Source of the DNA: CAWAXW01 sp963786155
Lineage (GTDB): Bacteria; Actinomycetota; CADDZG01; WHSQ01
Direction of reading: 5' to 3'
DNA length: 64,000 bases
NCBI GenBank assembly: GCA_963786155.1
Contig: CAWAXW010000006.1
Span: forward strand, 2,418,001-2,482,000
The translations under genes were made by a program, and so were the position numbers. The notes below the pieces were generated by a model, which saw nothing but the letters and a program-made list of their open reading frames with translations, did no database searches and had not been told where the DNA came from. Shown here one piece after another: positions 42,592 to 51,108 of the stretch. Positions within the stretch are counted from its first letter, which is position 1; each line of letters opens with the position of its first letter.

Positions 42592-43599
42592 ATGGGCGCG
42601 CGGCTGGGTCTGACATTGGGGCTCGAGGGCGCGCCTCTCGGCGATTCGATCGCGTTGTGCCGGGAGGCGGAATCTTGGGGCTACACGGACGTCTGGTCCG
42701 CCGAGGTCGGGGGCGCGGACGGACTGGCCGCGCTCGCGGCGGCGGCCCCGCAAACCGAAGGGCTCCGGCTCGGCACCGCGATCCTTCCGGTGTTCACCCG
42801 GCCACCCGCGCTGCTCGCGATGGGGGCCGCAACCGTTCAGCACCTCTCCGGCGGGAGATTCGTGCTGGGGCTCGGAACCTCGAGCGACGTGATTGTCGAG
42901 AACTGGATGGGCACCGGGTTCGACCGGCCACTGACCCGCATGCGTGAGTACGTCGCGGTCCTCAGAGAGATCCTGAACGGTAAGAAGACATCCTTCGAGG
43001 GAGAGACGGTTCGCAGCCAAGGCTTCCGTCTTCAGATGGACCCGGGCTCGCCCATCCCGATCTACCTTGCCGCGCTCGGGCCGAAGGCCTGCCGGCTCGC
43101 GGGCCAGGTGGCCGACGGCGTCATCTTCTTCTTGAAGACGCCGGACGGTGTGAGACAAGCGATGGAGTGGGTCCGGGAAGGAGCGGCAGAGGCAGGGCGA
43201 GACGCTTCTGATCTGGACGTCGTGATCCGGCTCTCGACGGCGGTTGACGAGGATGCAGAGACCTTGCGCTACGCGTCTCGTCGCGCTACGACCGCGTACG
43301 CCGCGGTCGGCGTCTACAACAAGTCGCTCGAGCTCCAGGGCTTCGCGGACGAGGCCAAGGACATCAACGCCAAATGGAAGGCGGGAGATCGTGCGGGCGC
43401 GGTCGAGAGCTTCACGGACGAGATGTTGGATGGGCTCATGGTGTTCGGCGATGAAGCGGAATGCAGACGGAGGCTCGACGAGTTCCGCGAGGCGGGCGTT
43501 AAGACTCCCGTGTTGCTCCCGATCTCGGTCGCGGGCGATCCCGAGGAAAGATCGCAACGCGTGCGCTCGGCCGTTCGCGCCCTAGCACCACGCTCATGA
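42592..43599 (+). CDS. LLM-class (F420-dependent type) oxidoreductase
   Basis: This is a 335-residue luciferase-like protein. Landmarks are LGLTLGLEGAPLGDSIALCREAESWGY in pieces, LRLGTAILPVFTRPPALLAMGA, HLSGGRFVLGLGTSSD, and IPIYLAALGPKACRLAGQVADGVIFF. Members often act with F420. ATG 42592 has TTGGAGGGG just upstream and is preferred to a Met 42 codons earlier, which would overlap the divergent gene. It ends in an ATGA overlap with the RTX gene; a metabolic link is not obvious. Confidence 0.87.
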   Translation: MGARLGLTLGLEGAPLGDSIALCREAESWGYTDVWSAEVGGADGLAALAAAAPQTEGLRLGTAILPVFTRPPALLAMGAATVQHLSGGRFVLGLGTSSDVIVENWMGTGFDRPLTRMREYVAVLREILNGKKTSFEGETVRSQGFRLQMDPGSPIPIYLAALGPKACRLAGQVADGVIFFLKTPDGVRQAMEWVREGAAEAGRDASDLDVVIRLSTAVDEDAETLRYASRRATTAYAAVGVYNKSLELQGFADEAKDINAKWKAGDRAGAVESFTDEMLDGLMVFGDEAECRRRLDEFREAGVKTPVLLPISVAGDPEERSQRVRSAVRALAPRS

Positions 43600-44993
43600 A
43601 AATCACGGGCCGGATCGCGAGTGCGTTCTTACTCGCGCTATCTGTGCTGCCGGCGGTGTCGCCGCCGGCCGGTGCGGCTCCGAGTTGTTTCGGATCGAGA
43701 GCGACCATCGTCGGCACCGGCGGGGGCGATGACATCACCGGCACGCAGCACAACGACGTCATCGTCGGCCGAGGAGGCAACGACATCATCGACGGCGCCG
43801 GGGGTGATGACGTCATCTGCGGAGGGCTTGGGGCCGACCAGATAAACGGCGGTCACGGCGGCGACGTGATCTTCGGAGACGATGGCGACGACTCCTTGGA
43901 CATGGGCCGCAAGGGTTTCATCCTCGACGGCGGTGAGGGCGACGACGTGCTCTTCTCCAGCGAGCACGACGACACCGCCGACGGAGGCCTGCTTCTCGAC
44001 GGTGGGCCGGGAGACGATCGACTCGTGGGCGGCCCTTCGAGCGGCGAGGCACTCTTCGGCCGGGGTGGGCGCGACGAGTTGCTCGGACGCGCAGGTGCCG
44101 ACACCCTCGACGGCGGCCAGGGCGACGACCTGTTGGACGGAGGCGCCGGCGAGTTCGACCTGGTCGAATACACGCTCACCAAACAGAAGGTGCGCGTCGA
44201 CCTGGCCGAGGGAACGGCGGAGGGCCAGGGGGACGACGAGCTATCAGGGCTCGAAGCCGCGGGCGGCTCTCGCTTCAACGACACCTTGATCGGCAGCGCC
44301 GGCAACAACTACTTCGAGGGCCGCGGGGGCAACGACGTAATCCGGGGCGAAGACGGATCCGATACGGCGATCTACATAGCCGCGCAGAAACCGGTGACCG
44401 TCGACCTCGGAGAGGGCCGCGCCACCGGCCTGGGCCGCGACAGGCTCTCGGATATCGAGGGGGTCGTGGGGTCAGACCGGCCCGATGCTCTCGTGGGTTC
44501 CGATTCCGACGATCTCCTGGTCGGTTTCGGAGGCAACGACACGCTCAGGGGCGGAGACGGTGACGATCTCTTCCAGCCGGGACCAGGCGGAGACACAGTC
44601 CTCGGCCGCCGAGGTGAGTTCGATCTGATCGACTTCCTGCGCGGCCCGGTCGAGGTCAGGTTGGGCGCCGGCAGGGCGACCGGCGAAGGCGTCGACACAT
44701 TCGACGGCGTCGAAGCCGTATCAGGTACGCCCAAGCGCGATCGCTTGTTCGGTGGAGCGCTGGCCGAGCTTCTCCTAGGGGAGGAAGGCAACGATCGGCT
44801 CGAAGGCCATCCGGGCGACGACAGTCTCTTCGGGGATGCGGGCGACGATCGAGCTTTCGGCGGGCAGGGCCGCGACTCGTGCACGGCCGAACGAACGACG
44901 GCTTGCGAGATCGACGACGAGCCCCGTCCCGTGCACCCACTCAACGACGACTCGCTTCGTGTGAGGAGCTTCCTCAAGCGCAACAACATGTGA
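43596..44993 (+). CDS. Secreted RTX-type calcium-binding repeat protein
   Basis: This is a 465-residue protein. It has a Sec signal peptide (about residues 1-27, ending PPAGAA) and then many nonapeptide GGxGxDxx repeats: GTGGGDDITG, GRGGNDIIDGAGGDDVICGG, GGNDTLRGGDGDDLF and others to the end. They should fold into a calcium-stabilised beta roll. Inserted segments such as FDLVEYTLTKQKVRVDLAEGTAEGQG recur about three times between repeat blocks. No enzymatic domain is visible. It is translationally coupled to the LLM gene. Its 3' end contains the first copy of a 17-bp direct repeat. Confidence 0.88.
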   Translation: MKITGRIASAFLLALSVLPAVSPPAGAAPSCFGSRATIVGTGGGDDITGTQHNDVIVGRGGNDIIDGAGGDDVICGGLGADQINGGHGGDVIFGDDGDDSLDMGRKGFILDGGEGDDVLFSSEHDDTADGGLLLDGGPGDDRLVGGPSSGEALFGRGGRDELLGRAGADTLDGGQGDDLLDGGAGEFDLVEYTLTKQKVRVDLAEGTAEGQGDDELSGLEAAGGSRFNDTLIGSAGNNYFEGRGGNDVIRGEDGSDTAIYIAAQKPVTVDLGEGRATGLGRDRLSDIEGVVGSDRPDALVGSDSDDLLVGFGGNDTLRGGDGDDLFQPGPGGDTVLGRRGEFDLIDFLRGPVEVRLGAGRATGEGVDTFDGVEAVSGTPKRDRLFGGALAELLLGEEGNDRLEGHPGDDSLFGDAGDDRAFGGQGRDSCTAERTTACEIDDEPRPVHPLNDDSLRVRSFLKRNNM

Positions 44994-45018
44994 ACAACGT
45001 TTGACAGTGGCGCCCGGA

Positions 45019-45036
45019 GGCCGCTGACAAGCGGCC
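45019..45036. terminator. Hairpin downstream of the RTX gene
   Basis: GGCCGCT-GACA-AGCGGCC is a perfect 7-bp GC stem with a 4-nt loop, 26 bp after the RTX stop. It is not followed by a T-run, so it may stabilise the mRNA end or act with Rho. Confidence 0.45.
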
Positions 45037-45054
45037 GCAGGAAGCCAGTCGAAT

Positions 45055-45072
45055 GTTGTTCATGTGAACAAC
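45055..45072. promoter_or_regulatory. Perfect 18-bp palindrome, possible operator
   Basis: GTTGTTCATGTGAACAAC is self-complementary over all 18 bases. It lies 122 bp before the start of the PEP-synthase-like gene and includes part of the second direct-repeat copy. The 200-bp gap 44994-45193 holds the repeats, a hairpin and an AT-rich patch (about 45100-45112), with no gene that I can see. Confidence 0.5.
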
Positions 45073-45193
45073 GTTTGTTCTGCTCAAAATGCGTAGTCCT
45101 ATTTATTACTAAACGCTCCGGATGTCGGACATCTGGCCCCTTGTGCGGGGATGGTCCCTCGCCTTTCATTTGTTAACAGAAGACGTACGGGGG

Positions 45194-47276
45194 ATGGCGC
45201 GAAGGGATTACGCCGTGCTGGTTCCGTTGCACCAGACAAGGAAGAAGGCGGTTCTCAGACTCGAGGGCCCTCCCATCGCGGTGAGCCTCTCGGACGACAT
45301 CGCGCTCGACCCAGAGGCCGGCGGCGCGAAGGCGGCGGCGCTCGCCAGGTCTTCCAGGGCCGGGCTCCCGGTGCTCCCGGGATTTGTGATCCCGATCCAG
45401 GCCACGGCATCCGGCGCCCACCACGAGGCGCCCGAGTTGCTGGAAGCATGGGACACGCTGAGCAACTCGGGGCAGCTCAGCCTCGTCGTTCGATCCTCGT
45501 CCAGCGCCGAAGACACCGAGGCCTCGTCGATGGCCGGCGTGTTCGACTCAATCCTGGGCGTCGTCGGATGGGAATCCTTCCAAGGGGCTGTCGCCACGGT
45601 GATCGACTCGGCCGGCGGCGAGGTGCCCATGGCCGTCTTGGTCCAGCTCGAACTCGAGCCGAGTGTCGCCGGCGTGATGTTCACGATCGATCCCTTGACC
45701 GGGCGAGCAGACCGGATCGTGATCTCGTCGGTGATGGGTTCTCCCGCGGACCTCGTGCACGGTTCCGTTCAGGGGCATCAACACATCTTGAGCAGGCATG
45801 GACGGCGGATCGATTCCAGCGGCGAGGGGGCGCGGCTATCTGCATCCCAGCGACACAGACTCGCCCGGCTCGCGCGCGAACGCGGCCGCGTACAACGGCG
45901 GGCCCCAAGACATCGAGTGGGCCTTCGATTCGAACGACCAACTCTGGTTGTTCCAAAGCCGTCCGATAACTGCAGTCGCCACAGCGGCCCCATCGAAAGG
46001 CCCGGTTTACGGACCGGGGCCGGTCGCCGAGACCTTCCCGGACGCGCTCACACCGCTCGAAGAAGATCTGTGGCTCGAACCGCTGAGACTGGGCCTCGAG
46101 GAGGCGCTGGTCTTATCGGGGGTTGCCACGCGGCGCCGGATCCGAGACGCCGACGTGGTGAAGTCGATCGGCGGGCGTGTTGCCGTCGATCTCGATCTGA
46201 TCGGAGCGCGACCAGCGCGGAACCTGTTGCAGAAGCTCGACCCGAGGCCCTCCGCAAAGCGGCTGGCAGCATCATGGCGGGTCGGTCGGCTGAGAGCGGC
46301 TTTCCCCTCGCTGGCCGCTGCTCTCATCGCACAGGTCGAGGAGGCGCTCGAGGAAGTCCCGGACCTGCACTCGCTCAAGGACGATCAGTTGGTCGGGCTC
46401 TTGTGGCGGAGTCGCGATGCGCTCACGGCTCTACATGGTCACGAGGTGCTGGCGGGCTTATTGCTGAGGGCGAACGGCCACGGTTCGAGCGGCGCCGGCG
46501 CGGGACTGCGCGCGTTGGCCTACGGACGGAGCGAAGGCTTCACTGACGACGAGATCGTCGCCCGTTACCCGATCGTTCTGACGCTCTTCCCACCCGCTCT
46601 GGCCGAGGAGGGGTCACTGCCCCCGACGCCGTCCGCAATCCCCTCGCCCTCCGAGGAGAGCGATCCGATCGCGTCGGCACGGGAGGGCCTTCGATTCCGC
46701 GTTCGCCTCGTTCAGGAACTCGCCGCCCGCGCCGCGCGGGAGCTGTCCCAGCGGATCGATGACTTTGGCTCGTGGGACGACGAGTACCCGATCCGATGGC
46801 TCCGCCTGGAGGAGCTGGCCGCGCTGATCGCCGGCGAGATGCCCACGCTGATCCACGAACGGAGGCCTGCGATCGAGCAGCCACCTCTTCCCGCCGCGTT
46901 CCGTTTGGGCGCGGACGGCGCCGTCGCCGCGATCCGAGATCGGTTGAGCTCAACCGGGGCTCGGGGGGTGTCCCCGGGCCGCGCCGTGGGCCGGGTACGA
47001 CACGACGCCACCGAGGTCGAGCGCGGCGACGTGCTTGTCGTGAGAACGCTCGATCCATCGCTTGCCGGGGCGCTGGCGACGATCGGTGGCTTGATCTCCG
47101 AGACGGGGAGCGAGCTCAGCCACCTTGCGATCCTCGCCCGCGAGATGCACATCCCGGTGGTCGTGGGTGTTACCAACGCGACCGAGCGCTTCCCCGAGAA
47201 CGGCCGAGTGGTCATCGACGGCAGCGCGGGAGAAGCCGAGGTCGTCGATCCCGAACCCGCGGGGAGCTCGTCGTGA
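45194..47276 (+). CDS. PEP-synthase/rifampin-phosphotransferase-like enzyme, frameshifted
   Basis: The N-terminal ATP-grasp domain (PPDK_N) shows GGAKAAALARSSRAGLPVLPGFVIP, VVRSSSSAEDTEASSMAGVFDSILGV and AGVMFTIDPLTGRADRIVI. It then continues in another frame with YNGGPQDIEWAFDSNDQLWLFQSRPIT. An apparent extra C at about 45881 (GCGAACGCGG) causes the shift. A helical middle part follows. The C-terminal swivelling domain has the phosphorylatable His in ETGSELSHLAILAREMHIPVVVGV. The PEP-binding TIM barrel is missing, which fits Rph-like architecture (about 694 residues). ATG 45194 is the likely start. Confidence 0.75.
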
Positions 47277-48154
47277 CGCGCCGCTTGGCCTACATCCTCG
47301 GCACCCTCGCGTTGGTCAGCTCCGGGACTTACATGTTCATCTATCTCTATCGCTGGGAGTGGAACCGCGCCGTGATGGCCGGGGTCATCTTCATCGCGGC
47401 GGAGATCGCACTAGCCGCGGCTGCGATCCTCGAACGGATCAAGTCGATCGAGAAGACGCTGAGCGCATCCAAACAAGATGAGCTCAAGCGGCTCGAGATC
47501 ATCCATCAGAACTCACCGGAACCCGCCGATCGATTCGCGTGGCTATCCGAAAACGACAGCCTGAACGTCTTCGTCCCGTTCCTTATGGGGGCCGGGCTGA
47601 TCGCGTCGGGCCTCGCGTGGCTAGTCGAACGCCTGGCCGGGGCAACAGCCAAGCCCGTGCTCGAACAGCGCCTGGCCATGCGTCTGGCTCCCATATCGAT
47701 GCCGGCGGGAGGACTCGTACCCGCCTCGGGGGCCGCTCTCGGCGCAGGTCGGTTGCCCAACGCAGGCAGGCGGGTTGGGCGATCGACTCTCTACAAGCAG
47801 GTAGCGGCGCTGATATTCGCACTCATGGCCGGAACGATCGGTCTCGACAGACTCTCCGACGCGACCCAGACCCGGCCCGATGTGATCCTTGAAGGGACGC
47901 AAAGCGCCGTCGTCGTGGACATCACCGTCAACGGGTCGGCTCAAACAGAGAAGGACACGATCCGGGCGCTGTGGGGCGCGTGCCGCGCCACCGTCCCGGC
48001 CGAACTGACGGGGCCGATCGCGGCGACGGGATCGACGTTCCAGCTGAACCTTCAGCCCACGCTCGGAAAGAATGCGGAACGTCGTTTCCGGGGATGTCTG
48101 CAAGACGCGACGCTCGACAACGTGTCGGCGAGCGTGATCTCAGTTACGGAGTGA
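47273..48154 (+). CDS. Membrane protein of unknown function
   Basis: This is a 293-residue protein from GTG 47273, overlapping the preceding stop (GTGA). It has four predicted membrane helices at about 5-25, 31-52, 92-114 and 163-183. A basic cytoplasmic helix (ERIKSIEKTLSASKQDELKRLEIIHQ) lies between the second and third, and a C-terminal outer domain of about 110 residues has two Cys (GACRATV, FRGCLQDA). I do not recognise the family. Tight coupling to the PEP-synthase-like gene suggests a shared role. Confidence 0.7.
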   Translation: MTRRLAYILGTLALVSSGTYMFIYLYRWEWNRAVMAGVIFIAAEIALAAAAILERIKSIEKTLSASKQDELKRLEIIHQNSPEPADRFAWLSENDSLNVFVPFLMGAGLIASGLAWLVERLAGATAKPVLEQRLAMRLAPISMPAGGLVPASGAALGAGRLPNAGRRVGRSTLYKQVAALIFALMAGTIGLDRLSDATQTRPDVILEGTQSAVVVDITVNGSAQTEKDTIRALWGACRATVPAELTGPIAATGSTFQLNLQPTLGKNAERRFRGCLQDATLDNVSASVISVTE

Positions 48155-48833
48155 TCGAGCTCCAGATCCGGCGCGGTCCGTCCAGCACCCGGCTGAAGAC
48201 GGTGACGACGGGATTCGGCTTGTCCATGTCGCCGACCACGTAAGCGATCTGCTCGAGCGACGGCGGGCCGACCGAGAGGTTCGATCTCAGAGCGGTCATG
48301 TTCGACGAGCCCATCACGCGGACCGTGTAAGCGGCCACCATCGCGCCGGTTCTCCCGACGCCGGCCATGCAGTGCACGTAGACAATGCCCTTCGAGCTTT
48401 CGACTGCGTCCAGGAACTCTTCGACCTGCTCTTCGTTCGGCAGTTGCCCGTCGCGGATCGGAAGCGACACCAACTCGATGCCCAACTTCTCCAGACGCTT
48501 GGCGGAGACCTCGACCTCGGCCCGAAGGTCGACGATCGTGGTGACCCCTGCCTCGGCCAGTTTCTTGTAGGCGCTTTCGGTGGGTGCAGACCCGCGCCAG
48601 AGCTTGTCGTCGACGACCCGCATGTTCTTGATCCCGCTTACGGGGGCCGCGGCGTCGCTCGCGGTCTGGGCGGCCCAGGCGTGGACGGAGAGGATGATCA
48701 CGTTCCCGATCACCAGGAATGCCACGAACGCTGCGGTGCCGATGATTGCCATTGATCGAACCCTCGACAACAGCGTAGTGCCGGATCCCTCCCTTGCTCC
48801 CATGCTTAGTTGGTTCGGCAGGAATCCGAGCAA
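48144..48833 (-). CDS. Tyrosine/dual-specificity-type protein phosphatase
   Basis: This is a 229-residue protein with an N-terminal membrane helix (about 30-50). A phosphatase domain follows with LWRGSAPTESAYKKLAEAGVTTIVDLR and the CX5R loop HCMAGVGRTGAMVAAYTVRV; the Asp in LPIRDGQLP may be the general acid. It could be an outer-surface or cytoplasmic phosphatase depending on orientation. It converges on and overlaps the membrane-protein gene by 11 bp. Starts at Met 1, 11 or 28 are possible. Confidence 0.85.
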   Translation of the reverse strand: MLGFLPNQLSMGAREGSGTTLLSRVRSMAIIGTAAFVAFLVIGNVIILSVHAWAAQTASDAAAPVSGIKNMRVVDDKLWRGSAPTESAYKKLAEAGVTTIVDLRAEVEVSAKRLEKLGIELVSLPIRDGQLPNEEQVEEFLDAVESSKGIVYVHCMAGVGRTGAMVAAYTVRVMGSSNMTALRSNLSVGPPSLEQIAYVVGDMDKPNPVVTVFSRVLDGPRRIWSSITP

Positions 48834-48905
48834 CCCTTCGCAGATCTTTTATCGCAGATAGGACAGAAAGGACGAAAGACCCTGTCGGCTAGGCGACTAG
48901 GCCCA

Positions 48906-49941
48906 CTAGACGATCTTCTGGACCTCCGAGAAGTGGCAGGCGTCGGGGTGGTCGCTCGAGCGGGGGATCAGTTCGGGTTCTTGTTCAGCACAGATGTCCT
49001 GTGCTTTCCAGCAGCGCGTGCGGAAGCGGCAGCCGGAGGGTGGGTCGGCCGGTGAGGGAACGTCTCCCTTGAGGACGATGCGGGTCTTCTTGCCTCTGCG
49101 CGTTGGGTCGGGGACGGGAGCGGCGGAAAGCAGTGCTTGCGTGTACGGATGCCCCGGCTTCTCGTAGACGCTGACGGAATCTCCCACCTCGACGAGCTTG
49201 CCCAGATACATGACCGCGACCCGGTCGGAGGCATGGCGGATCACGGATAGGTCGTGGCTGATCATGATGTACGCAAGCCCGAACTCCTCCTGGATCTTCT
49301 CGAGGAGGTTGAGGACCTGAGCTCGGATGGATACGTCCAGAGCCGACACCGGCTCGTCGAGTATCAGCAACTGGGGGCTGAGGGCGAGGGCCGCGCGCGA
49401 CCCCAATGCGTTGGCGCTGTCCTCCCGAGAACTCGTGCGGGAAGCGGTTGCCGTGCTCTGGATGGAGTCCCACCGTCCGGAGCACTTCGGCGATCCAGTC
49501 CTTACCACCGCGTTCTTCGAATAGGCCATGGACCTTTAAGGGTTCGCCTACGATCTCGCGCACGGTCATGCGGGGGTTCAGAGAAGCGTAGGGGTCCTGG
49601 AAGACGATCTGGATCTCTCGGCGGAACTCCCTCATCTTCTTGCGATCGAAAGTGGTTATGTCCACGCCTTTGAACTCGATCTTTCCGGCCGTTGGATCGA
49701 GCAACCGGATGATCGTTCGGCCCAGCGTGGTCTTGCCGCAGCCGGACTCGCCCACGATCCCGAGCGTCTCCCCCGCTTTGACGGTGAGATCGACTCCATC
49801 CACCGCATGGACCTGGCCCACGGTCTTCCTCATTAGCCCCTGCTTGATCGGGAAGTGCTTGACCAGACCCTCGACCCGCAGGATCTCCTCGCCGACTGGC
49901 GACCGGTCGTGGATGGGGGTCGAACGCTTCTCGGTCTTCAC
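48906..49941 (-). CDS. Opp/Dpp peptide ABC transporter ATPase (OppF type), frameshifted
   Basis: The first part (GTG 49941 to about 49392) has the N-terminal regions, Walker A (GESGCGKTTLGRTII), Q-loop (IQIVFQDPYASLNPRMTV) and signature HEFSGGQRQRIGVAR. Homology then continues in another frame with ALALSPQLLILDEPVSALDVSIRAQVLN, HDLSVIRHASDRVAVMYLG and the C-terminal Cys-rich oligopeptide extension (CRFRTRCWKAQDIC). One extra base in the GCGCGCGGCC run near 49391 accounts for it. Corrected length is about 345 residues, normal for OppF. It is the last gene of the importer. Confidence 0.85.
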
Positions 49942-49973
49942 CCGCGCTCCCTGAGGTGCTTAGGCTGCACACG

Positions 49974-50048
49974 GCCCCCGTACTCCAACCTGGCAGAGAG
50001 AGGCGCCTTAAAAGCGCTCCAGTGTGGGTTCGAATCCCACCGGGGGCA
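49974..50048 (+). tRNA. tRNA with UAA (Leu) anticodon but short variable loop
   Basis: It folds by eye into a complete cloverleaf. The acceptor is GCCCCCG/CGGGGGC and the discriminator A50048. The D-arm has the CTGGCAGA loop typical of leucine tRNAs and a CTC/GAG stem. The anticodon stem is GGCGC/GCGCT (one G-U) with loop CTTAAAA, so the anticodon is UAA. The variable region is only CCAGT (5 nt), and the T-arm is GTGGG-TTCGAAT-CCCAC. CCA is not encoded. Leucine tRNAs normally have a long variable arm, so identity is uncertain. It lies on the opposite strand between the two ATPase genes of the Opp operon. Confidence 0.85.
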
Positions 50049-50058
50049 CGAACACATG

Positions 50059-51108
50059 TCAGCTCTCATCGGGACCCTTCACGAACTTGCTCGTCGTGTG
50101 GGACAACTCCTCCGCGAAGTGACATCTCGAAAGGTGGTCGGTGCCGACCGTCCGCAGGTCTGGCACTTCGGCGCGGCACTTCTCGCGGCCCTGCATGAGC
50201 GAGCAGCGGGGGTGGAACGTGCATCCGGAAGGGATGTTGATGAGGCTTGGAGGCTGGCCCGGGATCGGCTGGAGCCACTTCTCGTCGGCCTCGAGGCGCG
50301 GGAGGCTCTCGAGCAGGCCCACGGTGTACGGATGACGAGGCGACCTGAAGAGGGTCTCCACATCTGCCTGTTCGACGACACGTCCGGCATACATCACGAC
50401 GATCCTGTCGGCCATCTCGGCGATCATCCCGAGGTCGTGGGTGATGAGGACGGTCGCGGCGTGCGTCTCACGTTGCGCGGTCCTCAGGACTTCGAGGATC
50501 TGCGCCTGGATCGTCACATCGAGAGCCGTCGTCGGCTCGTCGGCTATGAGGACGGAAGGTGAATTGGCTATCGCCATCGCGATCATGGCTCGCTGACGCA
50601 TCCCGCCCGAGAACTCGTGGGGATACTGCCGATACCTCGTGTCGGCTTGAGAGATGCCCACGAGCTCCATCAGTTCGATGCCGCGCTTCTTCGCGTCATC
50701 GTCACTCAACTTCGAGTCGTGCGCCTTAAGAGGTTCGGAGATCTGAGGCCCTACCCTGAACACAGGGTTGAGCGACGTCATCGGATCCTGAAAGATCATC
50801 GACATATCCTTGCCGCGCACGTGCCGGAGGTCGTCTTTACTCAGCTTCAGAAGGTCGACTCCCTTGAAGATCGCTTCTCCCGAAACGATCTTGCCCTGCG
50901 GGGCCAGCCCGAGAACCGACATGACAGTCACGCTCTTGCCGCAACCCGATTCGCCGACGACGCCGAGGATCTCGCCGGGACTTATGTCGTAGCTGACGTG
51001 GTCGACCGCATGGACGACTCCATCGTCCGTGTGGAAGTCGACCGACAGGTCTCGGATGGACAGGACGGGCTCAGGCACGGACCCTGCGCTGGGTTGGGTC
51101 CATTGCAT
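50059..51108 (-). CDS. Opp/Dpp peptide ABC transporter ATPase (OppD type)
   Basis: This is a 349-residue ATPase. Walker A is GVVGESGCGKSVTV, the Q-loop is SMIFQDPMTSLNPVF, the signature HEFSGGMRQRAMIAMAIAN, Walker B VLIADEPTTALDV, and the H-loop ITHDLGMIAEMADR. The C-terminal extension has CTFHPRCSLMQGREKC, typical for oligopeptide importers that may carry an Fe-S centre. ATG 51108 overlaps the permease gene by 38 bp; GTG 51078 (VPEPVLSIRDLSV) would give an 8-bp overlap and may be the true start. Confidence 0.95.
   Translation of the reverse strand: MQWTQPSAGSVPEPVLSIRDLSVDFHTDDGVVHAVDHVSYDISPGEILGVVGESGCGKSVTVMSVLGLAPQGKIVSGEAIFKGVDLLKLSKDDLRHVRGKDMSMIFQDPMTSLNPVFRVGPQISEPLKAHDSKLSDDDAKKRGIELMELVGISQADTRYRQYPHEFSGGMRQRAMIAMAIANSPSVLIADEPTTALDVTIQAQILEVLRTAQRETHAATVLITHDLGMIAEMADRIVVMYAGRVVEQADVETLFRSPRHPYTVGLLESLPRLEADEKWLQPIPGQPPSLINIPSGCTFHPRCSLMQGREKCRAEVPDLRTVGTDHLSRCHFAEELSHTTSKFVKGPDES

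Larger units (their letters stand above)
44987..45077. repeat. 17-bp direct repeat pair
   Basis: CATGTGAACAACGTTTG occurs at 44987-45003 (across the RTX stop codon) and again at 45061-45077, identical. The 57 bp between hold a hairpin. The unit resembles a regulator half-site or a small duplication scar. Confidence 0.75.

Noticed and set aside
45001..45006. TTGACA as a -35 box
   Set aside because: No -10 hexamer at 16-18 bp in either reading direction.
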